Shown: positions 17,829-26,289 of the stretch, in pieces | How positions within the stretch are numbered: the first letter of the stretch is position 1 | How the letters are laid out: each line of letters begins with the position of its first letter | From: Williamsia phyllosphaerae | Lineage (GTDB): Bacteria; Actinomycetota; Actinomycetes; Mycobacteriales; Mycobacteriaceae | Length of the DNA stretch: 64,000 nucleotides | Assembly (NCBI RefSeq): GCF_014635305.1 | Contig: NZ_BMCS01000001.1 | Location: 1,860,001-1,924,000, forward strand | Direction: 5' to 3' | Translations under genes and position numbers: made by a program | The notes under the pieces: model-generated | What the model was told of the DNA's origin: nothing | What the model saw: only the letters and a program-made list of their open reading frames with translations | The model's database searches: none

Positions 17829-17901
17829 CGTGTGACGCCGACGGTTGGGTGTCGCGCGTGTCGGCGATCCCGAGGGCCGGGCGGCGAAGCGACGCGGGCA
17901 C

Positions 17902-18495
17902 TCAGGCACCCCAGCCGACGAGCAGTGCTGCCAGCCCTGCCTCGAAGGCGCGATGCGCACGGTCGGGGGAGTCCAGGTGGCCCAGTGCCCGGGCGAATGC
18001 GGGATCGATGTCGCCCGCGGCCTCCCAGACCTGCTCCGGTGCGGACAGGTCCAACGCCGATCCCAGGACGAACGCGTCGAGCACTGTGATCGCGTCGAGG
18101 ACCTCCTGTGGCAGCAACCCGGCGGTGTCGAACGCCCGAGCCAGCGTCTCGTACATCGCCAGTGCCGGGCGGCTGCGGACGGTGTGAGTCGTCAACAGGG
18201 GGATGAGTCGTGGGTGCGCTGCGTAGGCATCGCGGTACGAACGAGCGATCGCCGCCACCCTGTGCGCCCAATCGCCGTCCGTCTCAGCGGGAACGAGCAC
18301 CGCCGACATCGCGCGATCACGAAGGAGTTCGACGATCTCGGAGCGAGCGCCCACATGGTTGTACAACGATGACGGCCGGACGCCGAGAGCTGCCGCGATC
18401 CCGGGCATCGTGAAATCCCCGTTCGCGTCCACGGCGCGCAGTGCCGCGTCGACGATCATCTCCACCGACAGCAGCGGCTTGCTCGGACGGGGCAC
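17902..18495 (-). CDS. TetR/AcrR family transcriptional regulator
   Basis: 197 residues. The N-terminal HTH spans about 10-55 (VEMIVDAALRAVDANGDFTMPGIAAALGVRPSSLYNHVGAR). The C-terminal half is the TetR_C-type ligand domain with LLTTHTVRSRPALAMYETLARAF, as in TetR proteins with a TetR_C_33-like end. The GTG start at 18495 follows a TAGTGT hexamer by exactly six bases and has no Shine-Dalgarno, so the mRNA is probably leaderless. It converges on the alcohol dehydrogenase, which it may control through the palindrome at 16602. The ligand is unknown. Confidence 0.87.
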   Translation of the reverse strand: MPRPSKPLLSVEMIVDAALRAVDANGDFTMPGIAAALGVRPSSLYNHVGARSEIVELLRDRAMSAVLVPAETDGDWAHRVAAIARSYRDAYAAHPRLIPLLTTHTVRSRPALAMYETLARAFDTAGLLPQEVLDAITVLDAFVLGSALDLSAPEQVWEAAGDIDPAFARALGHLDSPDRAHRAFEAGLAALLVGWGA

Positions 18496-18501
18496 ACGGC
18501 C

Positions 18502-18507
18502 ACACTA
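18502..18507 (-). promoter_or_regulatory. -10 element TAGTGT, probable leaderless promoter of the TetR gene
   Basis: On the minus strand TAGTGT is followed by six bases and then the GTG at 18495. No Shine-Dalgarno is present, which favours leaderless initiation. No -35 match was found at 16-18 bases. Confidence 0.5.
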
Positions 18508-18629
18508 GCGACCCGAACGAGGAGTGGTTCGTACGCTGAATCGCGCGGCTGCCGGCGACGAAGACCCCGAGGCCCTGAGACGCGTCGTGCGCGGCTCGCC
18601 CGTGCTTTTCGGAGGATCACCGGATCGGG

Positions 18630-19370
18630 TCAGTCGGTCACCCAGTCGACGACCTCGTCGATCGGCGCCCGCGTGGTCCGGTACCCGTTGGACGGATGAT
18701 CGACGTCGGGATAGCCGAACGAGATGCCGCACACGATCCGTCGGTCGTCACCGAGACCCAACTCCGCACGCAGGGTGTCCGGATACATGGCCAGCGCGGC
18801 CTGCGCCACACTGCCCACCCCGTGCGCGGTGGCGGCGAGCAGGACGTTGCTGACGAACCCGCCGCAGTCGACCGCGCCGTAGGGGCCCAGCGCCTCGTCG
18901 ACGTGGACGATCGCCACATGCGGTGCGCCGAAGAAGTCGAGGTTCTGCATCGTCTGCTGCAGGCGGCCGGCGTGGTCATCGCGCTCGATGCCGAGCGACT
19001 CGTACAGCGCGAAGCCGCTCGCGCGGCGACGGTCTCGATGTACGCCGCGGTACTCACGCGGGAACTCGAAGTCGGGCGTCTGCGCCTCGCCACTCGCCGC
19101 GGCCGCGTTCAATGCCGCCCGTAGCCGTTCGGTGCCTGCGCCACTGGTGACCGCCAGCTGCCAGGACTGGCTGTTGCACCATGACGCGGTGAGCTGCGCG
19201 GTGGTGAGTATCTCGGTGATCGTTTCCCGCGGAACCGGCTCGGGGTGGAACGCGCGACAGCTGACGCGTACGGCCAGCAGCTGCGTCAGCGTGTCCGCGG
19301 CGTCGTCGGGGATGCGGTCGGACCGACGCGTGTCGATGACGGACCGGATGTCGGGGCGAGGTTCGGTCAC
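18630..19370 (-). CDS. nitroreductase family protein
   Basis: 246 residues of the FMN-dependent nitroreductase fold. The FMN-contacting N-terminal motif is VRVSCRAFHPEPVPRETI, the middle has TASWCNSQSWQLAVTSG, and VDCGGFVSNVLLAATAHGVG is the conserved FMN/dimer helix. It probably reduces quinones, nitro compounds or similar substrates with NAD(P)H. The GTG start at 19370 overlaps the stop of the quinone oxidoreductase (GTGA), so the two redox enzymes are translationally coupled. Both would be under the TetR site at 20362. The frame that continues upstream is not coding. Confidence 0.86.
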   Translation of the reverse strand: MTEPRPDIRSVIDTRRSDRIPDDAADTLTQLLAVRVSCRAFHPEPVPRETITEILTTAQLTASWCNSQSWQLAVTSGAGTERLRAALNAAAASGEAQTPDFEFPREYRGVHRDRRRASGFALYESLGIERDDHAGRLQQTMQNLDFFGAPHVAIVHVDEALGPYGAVDCGGFVSNVLLAATAHGVGSVAQAALAMYPDTLRAELGLGDDRRIVCGISFGYPDVDHPSNGYRTTRAPIDEVVDWVTD

Positions 19371-20341
19371 GACATCTCCAGGATCGTCGCGCCGAGTTTG
19401 TCGCGACCTCCGACGAGTCGGATGGCATCGATCGCGGTGTCCAGTGACATCCGGCCGGTGATCGGCGGGATGAATGTGCCTTCGACGAGCATTGTCTCGA
19501 GGGCGTCGCGGTTGCGCGCGGCCTCCTCGGCCTCCCGGCTCTCGAAGTCCGCGATCTCGTAACCGATGACGCGTGATCCCTTGAGCAGCGGCAGGTTCAG
19601 CGGTACCCGCGCCGGCGCCCCGGCGGCGAAACCGACGACGACGAAGCGTCCGCCGTAACCGGTCGCACGCAGTGCGGGTTCGGAGTATTCGCCGCCCACC
19701 ATGTCGAGCACGACGTCGGCGCCGCCGGGGCATGCCGCCTTCAACGCGTCCTTGAAGCCCGGTGCGGAGTACAGGACGCCCGCGTCCGCGCCGAGAGTCC
19801 CACAGAAGTCGAGCTTTTCCTGGGTCGATGCGCACGCGATGACGCGGGCGCCCAGCGCCTTTCCGATCAATACTGCTGCGCTGCCCACCGCGCCCGACGC
19901 GCCCAGTACCACGAGGTCCTCCCCGGCACGTAGCTCCCCTCTCGACACGATCGAGTCGTAGGCGGTGCGCCATGGGGCACCGGTCAGACATGCCGTACCG
20001 GGGTCCAGGCCATCGGGAGTCGGACGAAGCTGCTGCTCGGCGACGGGGACCTTCTCGGCGAACGCTCCGATGAACGCCATGCCGTGCACGCGATCGCCGA
20101 CCGCGAACCGGCTGCAGTCGGGGCCCACTTCTACGACGACACCGGCCACGTTGTTCCCCGGGACGAACGGTCTGGGCACGGGAACCTGATATCGCCCGCT
20201 GATGATCAGCGTGTCGACGAAATCGACCGACGCCGCCCGGACGGCCACGATCACCTGACCCGCCTCCGGCGTCGGGTCGGCGACGTCGGCGACCGTGAGG
20301 CCCTCCGATCCGTTCGTTCCGGTACAGAGCACTGCCCGCAT
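19367..20341 (-). CDS. NADPH:quinone oxidoreductase family protein
   Basis: 324 residues, zinc-free MDR family: GROES-like N-terminal domain (SVDFVDTLIISGRYQ, PFVPGNNVAGVV) and a Rossmann domain with VLGASGAVGSAAVLIGKALGA. The catalytic zinc ligands of alcohol dehydrogenases are absent, as expected for quinone or enoyl reductases. ATG 20341 has GGAGGG upstream and begins the conserved MRAVLCTG opening; the 21 codons further upstream run through the operator and are rejected. It leads an operon with the nitroreductase and is divergent from a TetR gene. Confidence 0.87.
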   Translation of the reverse strand: MRAVLCTGTNGSEGLTVADVADPTPEAGQVIVAVRAASVDFVDTLIISGRYQVPVPRPFVPGNNVAGVVVEVGPDCSRFAVGDRVHGMAFIGAFAEKVPVAEQQLRPTPDGLDPGTACLTGAPWRTAYDSIVSRGELRAGEDLVVLGASGAVGSAAVLIGKALGARVIACASTQEKLDFCGTLGADAGVLYSAPGFKDALKAACPGGADVVLDMVGGEYSEPALRATGYGGRFVVVGFAAGAPARVPLNLPLLKGSRVIGYEIADFESREAEEAARNRDALETMLVEGTFIPPITGRMSLDTAIDAIRLVGGRDKLGATILEMS

Positions 20342-20361
20342 GTTCACCCTCCGATGCCATG

Positions 20362-20395
20362 GTGGCACTGAGTGCCACATTGAATTCGAGTGCCA
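20362..20395. promoter_or_regulatory. TetR-type operator: 17-bp palindrome plus a third half-site
   Basis: GTGGCACT-G-AGTGCCAC at 20362-20378 has perfect 8-bp arms. A further AGTGCCA at 20389-20395 repeats the right half 18 bases on. It lies between the divergent quinone oxidoreductase and TetR genes, about 20 bases from the first start and 55 from the second. It is well placed for control of both by the adjacent TetR. Confidence 0.65.
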
Positions 20396-20421
20396 ACGTA
20401 GCATCGGGTGGCGTCGCTGGC

Positions 20422-20427
20422 TAGGGT
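20422..20427 (+). promoter_or_regulatory. -10 element TAGGGT, probable leaderless promoter of the second TetR gene
   Basis: TAGGGT with exactly six bases to the ATG at 20434, identical in hexamer and spacing to the hemB promoter. There is no Shine-Dalgarno in the gap (GATCGG). No convincing -35. Confidence 0.5.
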
Positions 20428-20433
20428 GATCGG

Positions 20434-21033
20434 ATGACCGGTGTTCCTTCCTCTGCGGAACCGTTGCAGCAGCGGATCAGGGATCGCGTGCTGTCCGAGG
20501 TCTCCGAGACCGCCGTTGCGCTGTTCGTCGCCAACGGTTTCGACGAGACGACCGTCGACCAGATCTGCGAGGCCGCCGGATTGTCCCGGCGCAGTTTCTT
20601 CCGCTACTTCAAGGGCAAGGAAGATGTCGTCGTGTCGCTGTTCTCGACGTTCGCCGTCGAGGGATGCGCACACTTCGTGGCCCGGCCGGCCGGCGAGGAC
20701 GTCTGGACCGCGTTGCGGCACAGCATGACTCCGATGACGCGGTGGGCAGACGACGACCCGGTCCGTGCGGTCGCGATGCTGCGTCTGATCGACGACTCGC
20801 CGTCATTGCGCGCGCGCTACCTCGACCGCGTCGACCGGTGGCGGGCCAGCCTGGCCGACGTCGTGCACGCGCGGCAGGCGTCCGCCACCCACCTGCAGGC
20901 TGCGGTCATCGCGGCGGCGGGCATGGGCGCGTACCTGGCCGCCGTGAGGGCCTGGGTCGCCACCGACGGGGCCGACTCCCTGCCGACGTTGTTCGACGCG
21001 GCCTTTGCCGCACTGCGTCCGCGGATGGACTGA
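20434..21033 (+). CDS. TetR/AcrR family transcriptional regulator
   Basis: 199 residues. The HTH is at about 17-60 (VSETAVALFVANGFDETTVDQICEAAGLSRRSFFRYFKGKEDV), a textbook TetR sequence with the RSFFRYF recognition-helix end typical of MftR/EthR-like actinobacterial TetRs. The C-terminal domain is helical and Ala-rich. It is divergent from the quinone oxidoreductase-nitroreductase operon with a palindromic operator between them, so it probably represses that operon and itself. The mRNA is probably leaderless. It is convergent with the amine oxidase, 23 bases apart. Confidence 0.9.
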   Translation: MTGVPSSAEPLQQRIRDRVLSEVSETAVALFVANGFDETTVDQICEAAGLSRRSFFRYFKGKEDVVVSLFSTFAVEGCAHFVARPAGEDVWTALRHSMTPMTRWADDDPVRAVAMLRLIDDSPSLRARYLDRVDRWRASLADVVHARQASATHLQAAVIAAAGMGAYLAAVRAWVATDGADSLPTLFDAAFAALRPRMD

Positions 21034-21056
21034 GTTGCCGTAGGAGGTCAGGCCGT

Positions 21057-22991
21057 TCAGTGACAGGCGTGCGGCGAGGCCTCGACGTCGAGTGACGGGT
21101 TGCGGTCGAAGAACCCGAAGGGTTTGAGCCAGAACGAGACCGTGTCGGCGGGCATCACCGGCCAGTCCTCCGGACGGGTGATGTGGTGGACGCCGAACAC
21201 GTACCAGAGCACGACGTCGGTGTTGTCGATCGAGCGATCGGCCTTGGTCCACTCGCCGAGGCCAGTGTCCACCGACGACTGATTGACGAACTCGCCGGCC
21301 GGCCAACGTTCCTCGGCGCTGTTCGGCGTGACCCACAGGGTGTGACCGATGACGGTGGCCCGCTGGAAGATCGGTGATTCCGGCGCGAACATCGGCGGGA
21401 TCGCGTCGCCGGGCACCAACTTGTAGGACGGGTGGGTGCCGAGGCCGTTGACCGTGTTGGTGTTGACCACCTTCCATGCCCTCTGCGACGCCCAGTTCAT
21501 GTCCTGACGTCCCTGCGACTCGGTGCGCAGCGGCGTGTTGCGCTGCACCAGCGACAGCCCGTACGGGTTGTCCGGACCCATCGGTTCGGCCTCGGTCTCA
21601 CTCATCACCACGGTGTTGTCGGTGCCGTCGACGTCGAGGTCGAGACGGGCCACCAGGAAGTGTTGGTGGAACGGGGCGTACGTGCGCTCGTCGACGAGGG
21701 TGCCGTGCGGGTGATCGGCTCCGGAGGCGATCGGCGTGGTCACCATGATGCCGGTGGCGCGTACCTCGCACTGGATGTTGCCGTCCTGGTAGAAGCGCCA
21801 GTAGACGAGATACTCGTAGTTCGCGACGGTGACGTGGGTGGAGACCGTCAGCCGCCGCATCCGTCGGACCTCGGCGCCGGCATCGTGATCCACGTGTTTC
21901 CAGAGCACCGCGTCGTCTTCCTCGTGGATGCAGATCGCGTTGGTGATCGTGTAGGGCTCGCCGGCGCTGTTGTGCAGTGTCGCATCGAGATACCGGATCT
22001 CGCCGAGACAGTCGCACCCCAGCTCCAGCGACGTCGTCATGAACCCGAGCCCCCACTCTCCGATGTCGAAGGCGGTGCGTCGGTAGTGGTCGTCGCAGTG
22101 GTCGCGGTAGGGAACCATCATCTCCGCGAACGACATCCGGTGCGCGATCGGACGGACACGGTCACCGTCGCGGTAACCGACGGTGTGCAGGGTCATGCCC
22201 TCACGGTGGTTGAAGCCGACCCGCAGCGACCAGTTCTGCCACTCCAGGCGGTTGCCGTCGAGCGTGAACGACGGACCGTCTGGCTGCGTGATCTCCAGCG
22301 GCTTCAACGGTTCCCGGCGCGACGCGTTGCGGATGCGCTCGGGGATCAGCGACGGCACGTACTCACCCATCACCTCGGGCGGATCGATCGCCCCGTCGGC
22401 GGAGTCGAAGCTGTCCTCGATGCGCAGCAGTTCCATCGCGTTCACGTCGATGACGCAGTGCAGACCGCTCACCGGGTGTGCGTACGGGTTCGCGCCCGCC
22501 TTTGACCGCAGCCAGGTGTCCGACCAGCCGAGCCGGCGGTCGCGGTACTCATCGGGCATCACCGCGGCGCCGTAGGTCCAGGTGTCCATGAACACCAGAT
22601 CCAGATCGGTGATCCCTCGACGGGCCAGGGCGGCGATGACGTCCGGGTGCGCCCGCAGGACGCGGTCGCACTCCTCGAACTCGTCGACGGTGAAGTTGGC
22701 CTGCACGCCCGGGATGTGGTCGAACGACTCCACGGCGGAGTCGGTCAGCGACACCACGGCCTTGTAGGTCGCGTTGCGCGCACTGTCGAGACAGGTCACC
22801 AGGGCCCGTCGCGCGGGTGGGTCGCCGGTGGTCTCGAACGCGGCGAGCTCGGGCTTGCTCGGCTCGGCCATCTCGATCGAGCAGAACCGCCAACCGGTCC
22901 CGACGCCGTGGGCGTCACCGAGAAGGCGCGCCACCGCGGTGAACTCGTCGGAGTCGAGCGGATCGAGCGGGTGGCGTGCGGTCTGCGGCAT
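21057..22991 (-). CDS. copper-containing primary amine oxidase
   Basis: 644 residues, the usual size of bacterial copper amine oxidases. The TPQ cofactor precursor is Tyr392 in TVANYEYLVYW. The catalytic base is Asp309 in TAFDIGEWGLGF. Copper-ligand histidines are seen in HQHFLVARLDLDVDG and near the C-terminus in WPVMP...-type context. It converts a primary amine, oxygen and water to an aldehyde, ammonia and peroxide. No signal peptide is visible, so a cytosolic location is likely. An aldehyde dehydrogenase gene precedes it on the same strand with a hairpin between. Putrescine is an attractive substrate given aguBA nearby, but this is inference. Confidence 0.92.
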   Translation of the reverse strand: MPQTARHPLDPLDSDEFTAVARLLGDAHGVGTGWRFCSIEMAEPSKPELAAFETTGDPPARRALVTCLDSARNATYKAVVSLTDSAVESFDHIPGVQANFTVDEFEECDRVLRAHPDVIAALARRGITDLDLVFMDTWTYGAAVMPDEYRDRRLGWSDTWLRSKAGANPYAHPVSGLHCVIDVNAMELLRIEDSFDSADGAIDPPEVMGEYVPSLIPERIRNASRREPLKPLEITQPDGPSFTLDGNRLEWQNWSLRVGFNHREGMTLHTVGYRDGDRVRPIAHRMSFAEMMVPYRDHCDDHYRRTAFDIGEWGLGFMTTSLELGCDCLGEIRYLDATLHNSAGEPYTITNAICIHEEDDAVLWKHVDHDAGAEVRRMRRLTVSTHVTVANYEYLVYWRFYQDGNIQCEVRATGIMVTTPIASGADHPHGTLVDERTYAPFHQHFLVARLDLDVDGTDNTVVMSETEAEPMGPDNPYGLSLVQRNTPLRTESQGRQDMNWASQRAWKVVNTNTVNGLGTHPSYKLVPGDAIPPMFAPESPIFQRATVIGHTLWVTPNSAEERWPAGEFVNQSSVDTGLGEWTKADRSIDNTDVVLWYVFGVHHITRPEDWPVMPADTVSFWLKPFGFFDRNPSLDVEASPHACH

Positions 22992-23020
22992 CGACTCACT
23001 TCTCTCGGGGAGGAAAACAC

Positions 23021-23051
23021 GCCTGCGCGGCCGGGTTACGACCGCGCAGGC
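23021..23051 (-). terminator. hairpin between aldehyde dehydrogenase and amine oxidase genes
   Basis: A perfect 10-bp GC stem (23021-23030 with 23042-23051) and 11-base loop, followed on the minus strand by GTGTTTTCC. It has the form of an intrinsic terminator placed 15 bases after the aldehyde dehydrogenase stop. It would end or attenuate transcription into the amine oxidase gene. Confidence 0.65.
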
Positions 23052-23066
23052 GGGGTATGTGGGGTG

Positions 23067-24470
23067 TCACTCGTCCGAACTCATCACGTGCTTGAGTCGG
23101 GTGTAGTCCTCCACCCCGTAGGAGGACAGGTCCTTGCCATAGCCGGAGTTCTTGAAGCCGCCGTGCGGCATCTCGGCCACCAGCGGGATGTGGCAGTTGA
23201 TCCATACGCAGCCGAAATCCAGTGCGGCCGACAGACGATTGGCTGTGCCGTGATCGGTGGTCCAGACACTCGATGCCAAGCCGTAGTTGACGTCGTTGGC
23301 CATCGTGATGGCCTGCGCCTCGTCGTCGAAGGACTGCACGGTGACCACGGGGCCGAAGGTCTCCTCCTGCACCAGCTTGTCGTCCTGCGCGACGCCGGTG
23401 ATGACGGTGGGCTCGACGAAGAAGCCCTTGTCGCCCTTGCGCTTGCCGCCGGTGGCGACCGTCGCGTGCGGTGGGATGGAGTCGAGGATCGACGTCACCT
23501 TGGAGAAGTGGTTGACGTTGTTGAGCGGCGGGACATCGACCGAGGCGGTGTAGGCGACCAGCTTCTCGACGAACGCGTCGTGGATCGAGCTGTGCACGAG
23601 GATCCGGGTGACCGCGGTGCAGTCCTGACCGGCGTTGAAGAACGCGGCGTCGGCGATGGGTTCGACCGCCTTGCCCAGGTCGGCGTCGGCGAATACGACC
23701 GCGGGGGCCTTGCCGCCGAGTTCGAGGTGTGCGCGCTTGAGCTGTTGGGCGGCCGCGACCGCGACCGCGATCCCGGCGCGCACCGATCCGGTGATGGCGA
23801 CCATTGCCGGTGTCGGGTGACTGACCACCGCGGCGCCGGTCTCACCGTTGCCCAGGACCACGTTCAGGACGCCGTCCGGGAGGATGCCCTTGCTGATCTC
23901 GGCGAGCACGAGCGTGCTCTCCGGCGTGGTGTCGCTGGGCTTGAGGACGATGGTGTTGCCTGCCGCCAGTGCGGGCCCGATCTTCCACAGCGCCATCATC
24001 AGCGGGTAGTTCCACGGCGTCACCTGCCCCACGACGCCGACCGGCTCGCGGCGGACGTAGGAGGTGAACCCTTCCATGTACTGGCCGGCGGCCTTGCCCT
24101 CCAGCAGGCGGGCGGCGCCGGCGAAGAAGCGGATCTGGTCGGCGCCGACGGTGACCTCCTCGTCGGCGATCTGTTGCTCGGGCTGACCGGTGTTGCGTGC
24201 CTGCGCGGCGACGATCCGATCCGAGTTGGCCTCGATGGCGTCGGCCAGCTTGAGCAGTGCGGTCTGACGGGTCTTGGGCGTGGTCTTGCCCCAGGTCGCG
24301 AACGCCTGCGTCGCGGCGGCCATCGCGGCGTCGACGTCGGATGCAGTCGAGATGGGGGAGGACGCCACCACCGACTCGTCCACCGGGTTGACGATGTCGA
24401 TGGTCTCGGTGGACTCGGACTCGACGAAGGCGCCGTTGATGTAGTTCCGCAGGACGGTGGGGGAGGTCAT
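23067..24470 (-). CDS. aldehyde dehydrogenase, aminobutyraldehyde dehydrogenase-like
   Basis: 467 residues of the NAD(P)-dependent aldehyde dehydrogenase family. Catalytic Cys284 lies in NAGQDCTAVTRI and the general base Glu in AHLELGGKAP. GQVTPWNYPLMMALWKIGPALAAGNT is the cofactor region, and ETFGPVV is conserved near the end. Overall it resembles gamma-aminobutyraldehyde dehydrogenases (PatD/Prr type). The neighbouring amine oxidase would supply the aminoaldehyde. ATG 24470 was chosen with GGAAGG upstream. It is divergent from a PucR-type regulator, which probably controls it. The aldehyde specificity is inferred. Confidence 0.87.
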   Translation of the reverse strand: MTSPTVLRNYINGAFVESESTETIDIVNPVDESVVASSPISTASDVDAAMAAATQAFATWGKTTPKTRQTALLKLADAIEANSDRIVAAQARNTGQPEQQIADEEVTVGADQIRFFAGAARLLEGKAAGQYMEGFTSYVRREPVGVVGQVTPWNYPLMMALWKIGPALAAGNTIVLKPSDTTPESTLVLAEISKGILPDGVLNVVLGNGETGAAVVSHPTPAMVAITGSVRAGIAVAVAAAQQLKRAHLELGGKAPAVVFADADLGKAVEPIADAAFFNAGQDCTAVTRILVHSSIHDAFVEKLVAYTASVDVPPLNNVNHFSKVTSILDSIPPHATVATGGKRKGDKGFFVEPTVITGVAQDDKLVQEETFGPVVTVQSFDDEAQAITMANDVNYGLASSVWTTDHGTANRLSAALDFGCVWINCHIPLVAEMPHGGFKNSGYGKDLSSYGVEDYTRLKHVMSSDE

Positions 24471-24626
24471 GGCGCCGCGTGCCTTCCATCGGTGATGTGA
24501 CGTGCTCAACAGTCTTTCTGCTGGTCCGCTTCGTCGGACCCTGACACTTTGTCCACACGCGCGTGCCAGACTGTCCACAATGGACATTCGACATGGTGTT
24601 CGCGCACGTCGGCGGGGGTGAGAGCG

Positions 24627-26147
24627 GTGGGAACCACTGTCGGTTGGCTGCTCGACCAGCCGTCGCTCTCGTTGCGGTGTCGCGGCGGGGTCGCGGGGCT
24701 CGATCGGGAGATCGATTGCGCGCTGACCTCGGAGTTGGTCGACGCCGCCCAGTGGCTGTCGGGCGGTGAACTCCTGCTCACCACCGGCATGCGGCTGCCG
24801 CCGGACACCGCCGGACGTACGGACTACCTGCGCAGTCTGGCCGACGTGGGGATCGCGGGCCTCGGGTTCGGGACCGGGTTGGGCTACGACACCGTGCCCG
24901 CCGACCTCGTGGAGATCGCCGATGCACTGGGTCTGCCGCTGCTGGAGGTGCCCCGGCCCATCCCGTTCTCCGCCATCGCCCGGATGCTCCTCGATCGTCT
25001 CGCCGAGGAGCGCTACGCCCAGTTCACGCGCGCCACCCGGAGTCAGCCCGCCATGACCCGCGCCATCATCACCGGTGGCGTACCCGCATTGGTCGCGGAA
25101 CTGTCCGCGGCACTGGACCGGTCGGTCGCGTTCATCGACAGCGACGGCAAAGTCGTGTCGACGACGTCGCGCGCGTCCGCCGACGCCGGTGCAGAACGGG
25201 ATCGGGCTGCGCTGCGCCACGTTCGAGCGTTGATCGCTCATGGGCCGATGTCGACGACGGGGGTCACGATCACCGCCGAGCACACGATCACCGTGCAGCG
25301 CATCAACGCCGGCGTGGGGGTCGTCGGGTATCTGGCGGTGATCGGTACCGACCCGCTCGGTGACGTGCACCGTGTCCTGGTCGGGCACGCCGCGTCACTG
25401 GTGACTCTGCAGCACGCCGAGGCCGGCAACGTCGCCGTCGATCGCGCCGCGTTGCAGACGGAGATCTTCGGCCTGGCGCTCCACGGGACGATGTCACCGT
25501 CCGCAGCCGTGCTCCTCGGACGTGCCGCGGACACCGCCGGACTCGTCCGGGTCGTCGTGTACGAGTTCCGCTCCAGCGCAGTCGCAGTGAATGCCGTCGA
25601 GACCATCGGTGCCGAGCTTGCCGCGCGGTGGCGACCGGTCTTCGTGCTGCAGCGCGATCGGGAGGTGGTGGTGCTGGTGCGCGGTGACGACGACGTCGCC
25701 GTGGTGCGTGGTCTCGCCGGAGGGAGTCGGATGCGGGCCGGGTTGGGGCCGGTCACCGATCTCGCCGGACTGGTCTCGTCGGCCGGCCAGGCCCGCCAGG
25801 CAGCGCGTAGCGCGACCGACGGCGAGGTGGTCGATCTGGAGACCACCGGCTCGGTGCTCGCCATCGACGCGGTCCAGGACGGTCTGCGAGGGCTGCACGA
25901 CGTCCGGCTGCGCCCGCTCATCGCGGTTCGTGAGAGCGGGGGAGCGGATCTCGTGGCCACCCTGCGCGGCTACCTCGAGGCGAACGGTCACTGGGAGACG
26001 GCCGCATCGACCGTGGGTGTCCATCGACATACGCTGCGGCATCGCATCTCTCGCATCGAGGTATTGCTCGGTGTCGATCTCGCGGACGCCCGCACCCGTG
26101 CCGAGTTGCTGCTCATCCTGCTCAGCGGGGACCGCCCGCCCGCGTGA
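24627..26147 (+). CDS. PucR family transcriptional regulator
   Basis: 506 residues. The N-terminal PucR domain spans about 1-130 (LTSELVDAAQWLSGGELLLTTGMRLP, then LVEIADALGLPLLEVP). A GGDEF-like middle region is followed by the C-terminal PucR HTH (LRGYLEANGHWETAASTVGVHRHTLRHRISRIEVLLGVDL). Such proteins activate purine, amine or amino acid catabolic genes. It is divergent from the aldehyde dehydrogenase and probably regulates it and perhaps the amine oxidase. GTG 24627 has a GGTGAG-type Shine-Dalgarno; GTG 24618 is an alternative three codons earlier. Confidence 0.88.
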   Translation: MGTTVGWLLDQPSLSLRCRGGVAGLDREIDCALTSELVDAAQWLSGGELLLTTGMRLPPDTAGRTDYLRSLADVGIAGLGFGTGLGYDTVPADLVEIADALGLPLLEVPRPIPFSAIARMLLDRLAEERYAQFTRATRSQPAMTRAIITGGVPALVAELSAALDRSVAFIDSDGKVVSTTSRASADAGAERDRAALRHVRALIAHGPMSTTGVTITAEHTITVQRINAGVGVVGYLAVIGTDPLGDVHRVLVGHAASLVTLQHAEAGNVAVDRAALQTEIFGLALHGTMSPSAAVLLGRAADTAGLVRVVVYEFRSSAVAVNAVETIGAELAARWRPVFVLQRDREVVVLVRGDDDVAVVRGLAGGSRMRAGLGPVTDLAGLVSSAGQARQAARSATDGEVVDLETTGSVLAIDAVQDGLRGLHDVRLRPLIAVRESGGADLVATLRGYLEANGHWETAASTVGVHRHTLRHRISRIEVLLGVDLADARTRAELLLILLSGDRPPA

Positions 26148-26289
26148 TTCCTGGCAGTCGGTCGGAAATCAGGCTGATCGCAACGCTGGCTGACGTGCGT
26201 CGGTGACTCCTGGCTGGACCCGGTGGACGGCAGGGGTATGGGCTGACGACGGACGCCGCGGCGGCGCAACGCACCGTTGTGACCTCGCG

